Source: Triglochin maritima (taxonomy: Eukaryota; Streptophyta; Magnoliopsida; Alismatales; Juncaginaceae). From it: a stretch of DNA of 64,000 nt. The notes under the pieces were generated by a model. It searched no databases, was not told the DNA's origin, and saw nothing but the letters and a program-made list of their open reading frames with translations. Location of the stretch: positions 34,229,585 to 34,293,584 of the forward strand of contig OY821788.1 of NCBI GenBank assembly GCA_963682175.1. The letters are read 5' to 3'. Below, in pieces: positions 21,501 to 31,000 of the stretch; the stretch's first letter is position 1; each line of letters starts with the position of its first letter. Position numbers and translations under genes: made by a program.

Positions 21501-23642
21501 CGGAACGGGGAGGCATAGTGAAGACGCAAGAGGAGCTCGAACGGGGATTCGAGAGGGGCTTGCAAGAGAGGACATAGGCGCGGCCGAACCTCTGTAAATC
21601 CGGTGTCTTCTTGTGTGGTTTGCATTGCTTTCCTACTTGTGTTTGATTTGTTTTTAATTTCCGCTGCAATTCTTTGATCAATCAACCAAGTAGTTAATTA
21701 GGACTTAATCGTGATTAGTTTGTGGACCCATAGACCCACACGATCCTACCTACATTATGCACATCGAACTTGATTACATAACTGTTTTTTTTAAACTTCG
21801 TTTTATCATCAAATATTTTGATTTATGCTGATTTTGATGTACTTAAGAAGAAATACATAGAGTATGTCATATTATGAAAGAAGTGGTTACTAACTATACT
21901 TCCAATTAAGTAGAGCTAAAATTTGACTTGGTTACTTGATTTCATGAAAATGTGTTTGGATAGTATGTAGTTCTAATTTGAAGAAACAATTATGAAGCTT
22001 TAAATCTCACCTAGGCATTCTTTGCACAAGCCCTTCTCCAAAGTGGTTGAAGGCAATAGTAACTTGCATCTTCTTGTCCAAAACATACGAATCGCTATGT
22101 CCCAAAAGCATCACTTTGTCGTGCTGAGTCATGTGGTTATTGGAAATAGTTACAGCAGTTGATCCTAGTATGACATCGATGAGACCATCATTACATCTGG
22201 AAAACGAGCAATGGTCGATCCACACATGGCTTCCTCCAAACACTGATATAGCGTCCCCGTCAGCCTCCGTTCGCCACCCGAGATGGTTGGGTGAATCACG
22301 TACATAGGCGTTCCCCGTGGACTTGCAGTCATGAATGTTGAGGCCATGAATGATGATGTTTGTCACGTATTGGATTGTGATGCATGCACCTCCGGCAATG
22401 TGCACATTGGCCCCACGACCATCAATTGTCTTGAAGGAGTTCATCATGAGCTCCTGCTTAAGCTTGATTGTCGTGTCTCGCGCAAACGTGATCCAAAGTG
22501 GCTCATCTTGGATCACTCCGTACCGTAAAGTGCCCGGTTTTGGATTGACAGGGTCGTCGGCATTGCTGGTCACCACATAGAACTTCCCATCACGTCCACC
22601 AATGGCATTTTTGCCAAACCCATTGCCACAGGAAGCTAGTCGTTTGCGATTTTGCTCCCATTTGGGGTCGCATCGCCAACAGTCATCTATGGGGTTGCCG
22701 GTGCCGCATGAAAGGTAACCCAGTTGCCTTCTTGTGCTATTATATATGGTCCTTATAGATAACAAAAAAATAATACAAGTAAATATAAATATGAACCTCA
22801 AACTTCTCAACTAGCAAAAATATTGTAAATTAAGACTTAATTTTTTGTAGGCAATGAAACAAAGCTTGCTTTTTAACTACAACATAGATTCTTTATATTC
22901 ATATAACTTTTTTTTTGTGCAGCAAGTCTTTAGTGGTACATGTTATTATTATGTGGCCTATATTATTCCATTAATAATTAATTAAAGTCGTGCATATCCA
23001 TTAAGTGTGTTAGTGGGTAGTTATTTTGATGGAAGAAACTACCACACACAAAATTCTATAAATAAAGGTTTTTGGTCCCAATTGTTGCCCTAGTTAATTT
23101 TCACCATCCTCTCTCTAAATTTTCTCCCAAAATTCAAGAGGATCATCCATCATCAAGTCTAGGGAAAACAATTGAAGATCATTTCCCTAAAGTTTCGCTT
23201 CCGCTTTACGTTCTTCAAGATGTCTTTGACATCTAGTTGTAAGTATTTCCTTTATGTTATTTTATACAGAATTTAATATAAGATCTTGTTGTTTATCATG
23301 TTCTTAATGTATTAGAACATACTTATTCCTAACATACAATGTTTCATGCTTACTGAGAGAGGAAAAAAGGAGCTTTAGAAAACAAATTTTCCGCAATATA
23401 ATTGACAGTTGTTACCAAGCATAACCATATTGTGTTAACTTCTCCACAAGAAAAAAGTAAAGTAAAAGCAACATTAATTCAAAATCTTTAAACTTTTAAT
23501 CTTATTACCTGATAACATCTTGAGCTACTTGTTCAGGGTCTTCAACATGGGCAGAAAGAACAGGAGAAGAGTTGCATTCTGTTAGAACCAAGAAGAAAGC
23601 AGAGAAGAAGCAGAGAACAACAAAATTGGAATGAGCTGCCAT
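12547..23642 (-). CDS. Pectate lyase (polysaccharide lyase family 1), split by a retrotransposon array in intron 2
   Basis: Secreted enzyme that cleaves de-esterified pectin in the wall by beta-elimination. Exons on the minus strand: 23642-23509, 22751-22011, 13031-12893 and 12769-12547. Junction phases agree at every step (AG|G, AG|G, then phase 0). Exon 1 starts with a signal peptide ([19 protein letters not shown]). Exon 2 carries the conserved cysteine block [18 protein letters not shown], the calcium/catalytic core ([17 protein letters not shown]) and EGLVQRMPR with the catalytic arginine region. Exon 3 reads [20 protein letters not shown]. The last exon is 223 nt and has one extra G on the minus strand (plus-strand CC at 12736-12737), which shifts the frame after SENE and scrambles the conserved tail. 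With the distal exon at 10362-10583 the product would be 411 residues, normal for the family. Intron 2 is about 9 kb, of which 8.6 kb is the retrotransposon array. Confidence 0.85.
13191..14772 (+). repeat. LTR 1 of the tandem array
   Basis: 1582 bp, TGTTGG at the start and CTACA at the end. It lacks two T residues near its start relative to LTR 2 and LTR 3 (GGCTTTGG against GGCTTTTTGG). It contains nine exact CGGTCGACCG palindromes between 13555 and 14047 plus several one-base variants, then a TATA box. Confidence 0.9.
14144..14152 (+). promoter_or_regulatory. TATA box of LTR 1 (repeated at 17630 and 21116)
   Basis: TATAAATAG in the LTR, about 100 bp downstream of the last palindrome of the cluster. 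The same box occurs in LTR 2 (17630-17638) and LTR 3 (21116-21124). Transcription would run rightward, antisense to the pectate lyase gene. Confidence 0.65.
14775..14786 (+). other. Primer-binding site, internal copy 1
   Basis: TGGTATCAGAGC two bases after the LTR end, complementary to the 3' end of plant initiator methionine tRNA. The second copy is at 18261-18272. Confidence 0.88.
14824..15993 (+). pseudogene. Gag-like ORF, internal copy 1, with a nonsense mutation
   Basis: Same reading as the intact copy at 18310-19479, except that the TGG codon of [11 protein letters not shown] is TAG at 14995-14997, which stops translation after 57 codons. The remainder of the frame is open. The single change between otherwise near-identical copies shows that the array is young and that only copy 2 can make the full protein. 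Confidence 0.88.
16661..16674 (+). other. Polypurine tract, internal copy 1
   Basis: AAAAAGGGGGAGAT immediately before LTR 2, the plus-strand primer site for reverse transcription. The equivalent in copy 2 is 20147-20160. Five further GGGGGAG runs lie upstream at about 16333, 16384, 16451, 16511 and 16583. Confidence 0.82.
16675..18258 (+). repeat. LTR 2 (middle) of the tandem array
   Basis: 1584 bp, shared as the 3' LTR of copy 1 and the 5' LTR of copy 2. It appears the same as LTR 1 apart from the two-base length difference near its start, including the palindrome cluster (from about 17039) and U5. Confidence 0.9.
18310..19479 (+). CDS. Gag-like protein of the non-autonomous retrotransposon, internal copy 2
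   Basis: 389 residues. Residues 1-100 look like the start of a Copia-type gag ([19 protein letters not shown], then [16 protein letters not shown] and [11 protein letters not shown]). A serine-rich stretch follows at about 135-160, then a long predicted coiled coil at about 165-330 rich in Leu, Asn, Lys and Glu. The C-terminus repeats WVPK (residues about 365-389), a feature of gag-pol linkers in this kind of element. No CCHC zinc knuckle is visible, and the middle of the usual gag domain seems to be missing. It presumably builds particles with help from a relative's enzymes. The start ATG lies about 37 bp after the primer-binding site. Confidence 0.85.
   Translation: MALNASTPSESCKPPYFDGNNFSSWKFKMSSFIKSMNANLWFMIHTPYESPRYHISKWSLEDEKNASLNAKAMNVIFCALGDELFNVVCSCDSAYSIWQTLEKNFGEGDSPTGKKGEANPKDVAQAKKMEINSTSSSSLSSSDGESGDEVSSSSSSSSSSKDNAHDFNELQNAFQRLFEKYKELHKTNQLANEQIHDLKCQNASILDDKVDLLAKIEVLTLENACLKEENLNVKNTSSHAIDSHMLEIDTNDLLIKLDKSHLESKQLLHDLNCMNEKVANLEIHMLNMNEKHNSMIKNLNCLNESLVTKNSELNVLNENLSNKLHKFTHGNKNNFYVKNFPIQINVKHNFAMKKKVSVEVPKSTWIWVPKAKLNGPKQKWVPKSTLVGA
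20161..21754 (+). repeat. LTR 3 of the tandem array, with a different U5 end
   Basis: 1594 bp. It follows LTR 1 and LTR 2 almost exactly up to 21622 (one visible change, GACATAGG for GACGTAGG near 21572). The last 132 bp (21623-21754) then differ strongly, with only scattered matches such as CCGCTGC and GTGGACCCATA. It ends CCTACCTACA, next to the TTATG target-site copy. Confidence 0.9.
22941..23334. mobile_element. Short solo LTR or TRIM-like insertion in pectate lyase intron 1
   Basis: Starts TGTTATTATT and ends TCCTAACA, giving TGTTA/TAACA ends, with TACA on both sides (22937-22940 and 23335-23338). It contains a TATA-like CTATAAATAAAGG near 23057. Intron 1 of the pectate lyase gene is 22752-23508, so this 394-bp insertion accounts for about half of it. 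Confidence 0.6.
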
Positions 23643-25674
23643 TTGTTATGAACTTTATAATTCACTGCTATGATGGAGGGAATGGTGGAAGGAAGTGGGA
23701 ATTTAAAGGGAAAGAAAGAAGAAGATTGCGGAGAGCATCTCAATAAACTAAAATTTATTGACTTGAGCATGATTAGTTAAGGTGTGGAAACCAGAGAGAT
23801 GTGTTATTGATTTTAACTATAGTGGCACATGGGTGTTGGTGGTGGTTTAGGAAGTTGAATTAGCATCCAATCTTTAATGCAATGTTTAATATCTTATATT
23901 TACATATTGTTGTAACACATGTAATTATTTTTTCATAGAAGTATGTAAATCAAAGTTTGAAGACACCTCCAGGTAGGTGTGGGAACTATGAACATGTTTG
24001 ACATTCTTAGGGTGTGACTGGTTTGAAAGAAAGTATTTTTCTCATTTAAATTGTAACTTAGAAGAAGTGGAGCTCATATATTTTTGTTTAGTTATGAAGT
24101 ATATTTCATAAGAATATTTTTTGTTATTTACTTCTTTCAACCTTTTTGTTTTGACTTGGATTTCATATGTCACCTCAAATTTGTTCAGTAAGTTATGGAA
24201 CTCTAGTTTGACAATCTCGTATCACCAAATTCAAGAACAATTGCAGCTCGAGTGCCGCACATGAGGCACAAAAGCTTTGATTCCACAAACAAAATGTGAT
24301 TGTTTCTGCGTCGTGAAATTAATTAACAAGATTGCTTAAGTGTGAAATGCTATACGGAAATGTACTTGGGTAACATTTGGTGGACCTCCATTAGTTGTGC
24401 ATGTTGGGTGCCTACCATTATTGAAGGAATTCATTAGGTGAGGCTTTGACATCACACACAAACTAACATGTGATTTAACAATTCCTCCAACTTCCAATGA
24501 TTGCTGATGATTAAAGTACAAAGTTGGCATCCAAATGTCAAACTACAAAGTTCTCCACTTCAACAAATATATTTAGAAAAATGTTAGGACATGTGAAGCA
24601 TCTGTTTTGATTTTGATTGGACAACAACATATCGTTAGAATTAGCAGCTATGCGTGATATAGAATGTTTTGAAACTCTCAAGTTTCACGAATTAATGCTT
24701 ATAAAATGTTCACATGTAAAATTGAGTGTAAATTTCAGATGAAATTAACATAGGCTAAATGGTAGGATTGAGCCAAATTCTAAGATTTTCAGGATTTGAG
24801 AGCTACATGAGCCTTAATTTCTCACACTGTACTAAAGCTGTTATTTTCATGGCTTCTTTACATTACTTCTCTTATTGTAGAGACGAAATTGTGAGTATTC
24901 AATTTTAAACAATTATTTAGCCATGGATTTGACTAATTACCCAATAATGCATCCAAACAGTCATCAAAATGACATTCCATTTCTGACACGTCTAGAAGTA
25001 GAACTGTAGAACCCAAGTTAAACACAAATTATGCTGATGTGGATAACCTGAAATCCTGGATTAACATGTGTCTTGCATGTGTTTGGTCATTGTTGGACCA
25101 TCCTCTTTGGTTTGTTAGTGAAACCTCTCGAGTCTAAGTCTCCATAACTCATTATATTCCCGAGGGGTCTTGCTTAACTTGTCGTGTTTAATTATACAAA
25201 GTTAGTTGGAAACATTAGAATTTACTCATCATAAGTTAATGAATATAAGTCGGCGTTAATAGTGACAAGTTCAAGACTAGAGATTTTCAATCTTAAAATA
25301 GTCAATATTACGGATCGAATCCTTATATGTATATTTCTATGTTTGTGATTTAAAATGAGTTGGGTAGAAAGTAAACAAAGAGAGGAAAAAAAACAGTGGC
25401 ATGTTCAAGGCAAAATTTCTTACTTATTTCATCTTAATCTTAATAAAAGCAGACAATCAAAGTCCAAACATAAACCCAACGCACATGGAAAATTGATGGA
25501 AAATTTAGATTTTGTACAACAATACCTTTCCTAATCTACACGAGATAAGGTAGATTGTAGTCACAGTATTGGCAAAACAGATCAAATAAAAAGAAAACTA
25601 TTTTTTCTCCAGGATAACACAATCTAAGTTTGGATTTACTTAACCTTGATATCTACATTTAAATATATATATAT
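23643..25674. other. AT-rich intergenic region upstream of the pectate lyase gene
   Basis: No gene, RNA or complete repeat could be supported over about 2 kb. The part nearest 23643 should hold the pectate lyase promoter (minus strand). Confidence 0.4.
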
Positions 25675-25880
25675 AGGGTCAAGCTCTAGTGAGCCCAGGG
25701 CTCATCAAATTTAATTTAAGCCCCCTACAATCTCACCATTGGATCTTATTTACAGTTAATCTCACCATTCATTATCATAACCGTTTTTTTCTTAATCTAC
25801 CTTACATTTTGAAATGAGTGGTGGATATTGTGGGGGCTTAATTTAGTTTGATTAAGCCCTGGGCTCACTTGAGAATTCCT
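25675..25880. mobile_element. MITE with about 40-bp terminal inverted repeats
   Basis: Both ends carry the same imperfect inverted repeat containing GTGAGCCCAGGGCT followed by an AATTAAGCCCCC block (about 25689-25731 and 25832-25872 in inverse). The element is about 206 bp and lies between TA repeats on both sides, so the target-site duplication cannot be told apart from the TA tract. Superfamily not assigned. Confidence 0.7.
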
Positions 25881-25922
25881 GTATATATATATATATATAA
25901 ATACCACAGTAAGTGTCTTGAA

Positions 25923-26437
25923 TAGGGGTACACATGGGTCGGGTTGGGTCGGATTTGGGCCTCAACCCGACCCAACCCGAAAATAGAAAAAACCCAACCC
26001 AACCCGAACCCGAACCCGAACCCGAACCGGTTTGGGTTCAACCCGACCCGACCCGAAATTTCGGGTCGGGTTGAACCCAAATTCGGAAATTTTCTCACAA
26101 ACTTGATCGGGTTCGGTCGACCGGTGCTTAAACGGTCGACCGGTGGCTTGAAAACCCGAAATTTTAGGGTTGGAAACGGTCGACCGAGTGATGTTAAGTC
26201 GACTGAGTGATGTTCGGTCGACTGGTTTATTTGGGAAAAAATAAAAAAAATAAAAAAAAATAAAAAATCGGGTTCGGGTTGGGTTGGGTCAACCCGACCC
26301 CCTCAACCCGAACCCGACCCGAAAATTCGGGTTTTTGATTTTCCCAACCTGACCCGACCCGAACCCCTCCCCAACCCGACCCGACCAGTCAGGTTCGGGT
26401 TGGGTTTCGGGTTGAACCCAACCCATGTGCACCCCTA
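25923..26437. mobile_element. hAT-type MITE with (ACCCGA)n arms and internal CGGTCGACCG palindromes
   Basis: Begins TAGGGGTACACATGGG and ends CCCATGTGCACCCCTA, and is flanked by a perfect 8-bp duplication GTCTTGAA (25915-25922 and 26438-26445), diagnostic of hAT. The arms are built from ACCCGA/TCGGGT hexamers. The centre has three exact CGGTCGACCG copies (26114, 26133, 26177) and two variants (26196, 26215), all spaced 19 bp within their groups. It has no coding capacity; the small ORFs are simple-sequence artefacts. Confidence 0.9.
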
Positions 26438-26445
26438 GTCTTGAA

Positions 26446-28015
26446 TTTACCACATATTCGATTTCTATCCACTCCGAGACAATTGAAGGCTGCTCCAATT
26501 ACAAAACCCAAAAAAATCAACGGTTCAGATCGTCTCAATCCAAACACCACTTCCGGTTAGATTTTGTCTGTTCTCCGACAACAAATCTCAGCTTTTGAAA
26601 ACCCCGACTTTAACCCCTCAACTCCCACTTATTTACCAAAACACCACTCGCATCGCCAGTCCCGGTCTTGTTGCAGACATTTTCGCCCTTGAGAATACAT
26701 TTATTAACGATTTTGCCACTCCGCGCCACCTGGTTTTTTGCTTCTGTCCTACTCGCTCGTAGTATAGGGAGCAACACAGGCGTTGGTTACGAACTAGGGT
26801 TTTTGTGGGTCGATCCGAATCTCTGGGGAGTGGGGTTAGGGTTCGGACTGAGACTTCGGATGCTTCGCATTGTGCTTGGTAAGCTCAGTTTCAGCTTAAA
26901 AGTTTTTTTTTTGGGGCTCTCGAATGGTAGGAGTTTGTGATTTTTTTTTCTTTTTTCGATGCTTGATGTGTTTATTTGTGGAATGGAGTGGTTTGCTGAA
27001 ATGGGTTTCTTGTTTGCGTGTTGTTGGTTGGGAAAGTTGGGATCTTTTTGATTTTGTGGGGGGTTTTTAGTTGTGTTTTGAGAGTGTTTGATGTGTTTGT
27101 GGGGTGCATTGTGGCTTTATTGAGTAGGATAGTTTTTTTATTATGTAATATGTTCGTGGAATTAAGTGATTTGGTGAAATGGGTGTTGTGATTTTGTAAA
27201 ATTGGTTGGGAAAGTTTGGATCTTAGTTGTGTTTTGTGGGAGTTAGTTGTGTTTTGAGGGTGTAGGATGTGTATTTTGGGGATGCATTGCATTGTGGCTT
27301 CATTGAGTAAGCATTTTTTCTGTCTTTTTGTGTTTGATGTGATTGTTGGTGGAATGGGGTGGTTTGGTGAGATGGGTAGTTTGTTTTTAGTCTCACCTAT
27401 TAGAAAAGGTTTGGGTTTCTTTTGGTGTTGTTGGTGTCCTATTTTATGTTTTGACAATGTTCATTGTTCAATGTGTTGTTTTTGCAGCAGTACAGTGTTT
27501 TGGTGAATTGACTTTGCATTTCGTTTTGGTTTTTGTTTTGGTTATGGTGTTGGATAGTAGCTTGCCCCTACTAGTAGATCGTTTTTTGGATTTCGTAGGG
27601 CCTTTGTTGTGGTTGATGATCGATTGTTTGAGGAATGTTAGTGTTTTGTGTGATTGTGTTAGTTAAAAGAGTTCAGTGATCTGGTACTTGTACATGTCAT
27701 TGTGGTCTGTCTAGATCAGTCTAAGTTTCCTGTTTCTTGACAGATCTGCAAAGTTTCTTTGTAGCATAAAACATCAGGAAACTACTTGTATGATCCATTT
27801 TCACTTATGGTCCAAAGGCGAAAGTAATTAGTTCTTTTTACTAGCCAAATAATGTAAAAGCTTGTGAATATGATGTACAAATGTATGATAATAGTTTGAG
27901 ACCTTGAATGCGTTGATCTGTTCAGGGTGGGGATGAAATGGTAAAAGAAGTACAAAGGGCATGAATTTTTCTTAGGATCTGGAATTTTGAGGTCAAGTAG
28001 AAACTATAAGTAGAT
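26446..28015 (+). other. Probable promoter, 5' UTR and leader intron of the STICHEL-like gene
   Basis: A transition to G- and T-rich plus-strand sequence begins near 26880, after a donor-like TTGGTAAGCTC. It continues to an acceptor-like CTGTTCAG at about 27920, as expected of a long first intron in the leader. No protein-coding ORF here is convincing. Confidence 0.5.
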
Positions 28016-31000
28016 ATGCCGGACGCTCGACGCCATTCCGTGGATGTTCCACTTTCTAAAGCTCTAATGACCCTCAAGAGAGTCCGGTCATTGAGGGATC
28101 CGGCAACAATTTCAACAAGCAAATTTCCAATGTCCGCTAATTATGCTAACTGGGATTCAGCTTCTTGTAGTGAGTCCATTTTGGAGTTCAGAAACTATGG
28201 TATCAGTGATTACCAGAATAGTCGATTCTTTTCCTTGGATGAAAGAAAAGACGAAAATGAAACTGATCCCGAATCAGCTAACAGTTCAAGATTACAAGAC
28301 CCTAAACTAAGAACTTGCAACACGTCTTCAAAGCAAAAGGTTAGAGGTAAATCCTCTGGTATACCAGTTATAGTGAAGGCAATCAATCCGTATGAAGATG
28401 AAGCAAATTCGTACAGCGACCAGAACGTGGTTCCTGGAAAACTGATAAATGCAACCATTCCCATGAAAAGAACTGGACATGGCAGTCGAAAGAAGCTATC
28501 AAGCAAAGTAGAAAACATCGCTACGAGATGTATTTACAGCCCAAGTATGTCGATTAGTGAGGTGAACACGAACAAATCCAGCCTTGGCCTCTCTGCATTT
28601 CTAAATGAAGATACCAACATGGCCAATTCCAATCTCAGTGGTTGTGGTCTTAGTTTGTGCTGGTCAAGGACACCAAAATTCAAGGATGTAGATCGTTATT
28701 CAGACGTGGAAGACCAGGAATGTCCATTACTAGCTTACAAAGAACAAACTATTTGTCTCAATAGCCCGAGAAGTCTAAGCCATAAATACCGACCCAAGTC
28801 ATTCGATGAACTGGCAGGGCAACATGTGGTATCTCAGTCCCTTATAAATGCTATTTCCAAAGGAAAAATATCACCAATTTATTTGTTCCATGGTCCGCGA
28901 GGCACCGGTAAGACATCCATGGCCAGGGTCTTCGCAGCAGCCTTAAACTGCCTCTCTCTCGAGTCGTACCGGCCTTGCGGCTTCTGCAGAGAATGCACGT
29001 TTCTTTTTTCCGGAAGGAGTAGGGACGTCAAAGAGCTTGATGGGTCAAAACTTAACCGAAAGGACAGGGTCAAAGTGCTTCTTAAGAGCGCATCTATAGC
29101 ACCATACTCGTCGTTCCGCGTATTCATCATCGATGAGTGTCAGTATCTGCAAGCAGAAGCATGGCCTACAATATTTAAAATCCTTGAGGAAATTCCTCTG
29201 CACGTTGTTGTTATCATGGTTACATCTGAGCTGGATAAGGTACCACATTGCTCGATTGCACGATGCCAAAGATACCACTTTCCGAAGGTCAAAGATGCAG
29301 ATATCGTCTGTAGATTGCAGAAAATCTGTGTGGAAGAAGTATTGGATTTTGAGAAGGAGGCTTTAGATTGTATAGCCGCCAAGTCAAATGGTTCTCTTCG
29401 AGATGCTGAGACAATGCTTGATCAGCTGAGTTTGCTCGGAAAAAGAATAACCGCCCCTTTAGCCTATGAACTCGTGAGTTACTACTAAATTCATGTGACT
29501 TGCAGCATAATACATCAATGTAAATGGATTTATTTCTTTTATTCGTTTGTACCAATGCAGATAGGCATTGTTTCTGATGACGAGTTGATTAATCTACTCA
29601 ACCTTGCACTCTCTTCTGACACCTCGAATACGGTTCGAAGGGCTAGAGAGCTGATGAGTTCGAAAGTTGATCCCATGCAACTGGTGTCGCAACTTGCGAA
29701 TCTCATGATGGATGTTCTCTCTGGAAGATGTCAACCAAGAAGCTCAGAAGTTGCAAGGAATTTTTTCGCCCGATATACTTGTAAATGTCCTCTCTTTATA
29801 CAAGTCTGATACGACATACGAGTTAAAAACTAAAATCGTGACATGATCTTTCAAATGTCTCCTGATATGAATATAAGTTATGAGACACTGTTTCTATGTT
29901 ACTGATATTATTTTAATTTTCAGCTGCAGAAATTGGGTTGCAGAAACTGAGGCATGCATTGAAAATACTTTCGGAAACCGAAAAACAGTTAAGAACATCA
30001 AAAAATCAAGCAACTTGGCTTACCGTTGCGCTTCTACAATTCAGTTCCGACGAGTGTTCTTTCATCGATATGGATGACCCGAAGGCATTTCTAGAGAGTG
30101 GATGCTTGAGAGGTAGCTGAGTTTTACATTAGTAGTTCCCTTTGTTTGTTTCAGTTCACAATAGTTCGTGGAATATAACACCTAGGAACTGTGTATCGTT
30201 GAATGAATGCAGATGATGGTCTCTGCTGTGCAACGTCGCCTAGAGCAAGTCAAAGAAGTCCATGCAGTCAGAACAAACTTAAGTACTTCGACTGCGATTG
30301 CTCACAAAAGTTGGAAATCGTATGGACAAAAGCAATTGAGAAATGCCAAATGAATTCGTTGAAAAACTTTCTTCTCAAACAAGGAAAACTCTCGTCTATT
30401 TACGTTGGTAAAGGTTAGTTGAGAAACAAACAAAAATAACTTCCAAAATTTCGCAATACATACCTCACCCAGAAAGATATTATTTTAGCACAACAAAAAA
30501 CATGTCATGATATCTCATATAGTCATCTCTTTACCTGAATTATATCATATTGCTTATTGCAATTCATGCGAACAGTTGACCTTTTCAATTCGTATTGCAC
30601 TTACAACAGGTTCTGGATCTGAACTTAAAACATTTTTTTTAGGTACTACTGGGTCTAGTCCTAGTGCAGCAATCGCAGAAATACAGTTCTGTAGTCCGTA
30701 TCACGTCGCGAAGGCGGAAAAATCTTGGAAACAAATAGCAAGCTCTCTTCAGTTGGTTCTGGGCTGCAATGTGGAGCTCAGAATCAGTTTCAACCCATTT
30801 AATTCCAAGAAGAGTCCGACGTCTAAGAAGCAATGTTTCAGCTTTCTTAGCTGCTCAGGTCGGCGTCAACATATGTCAGAAAGCGAGATTGAGACGCCTA
30901 CAAGAAGAGAAGGGTCTGTTCAGTCTTATTCTGATGATCACGGGCAGTACCTATCACCCGCCACATCACAACCGCCAGATTCTAAACCAAGTCACGATGC

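Larger units (their letters stand above)
13191..21754 (+). mobile_element. Tandem LTR-retrotransposon array: LTR-internal-LTR-internal-LTR
   Basis: Three LTRs and two internal regions repeat with a 3486-bp period. The outermost ends are flanked by the same 5-bp duplication TTATG (13186-13190 and 21755-21759), so the whole array occupies one insertion site. Each internal region starts with a primer-binding site TGGTATCAGAGC (initiator Met tRNA type) and ends in a polypurine tract. Only a gag-like ORF is present; no protease, integrase, reverse transcriptase or RNase H was seen. It is therefore non-autonomous, of the gag-only (TR-GAG-like) kind. Gag style and the several polypurine runs suggest a Copia Maximus/SIRE-type relative (inference). 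It lies antisense in intron 2 of the pectate lyase gene. Confidence 0.92.

Noticed and set aside
24336..24530. Possible pectate lyase exon relic (LMNSF-like phrase) on the minus strand
   Set aside because: Only a few residues match and no flanking exon or splice site supports it.
26972..27457. 161-codon minus-strand ORF upstream of the STICHEL-like gene
   Set aside because: Composition reflects a T/G-rich leader intron read backwards (many Asn, Thr, Pro, Lys); no recognisable family.
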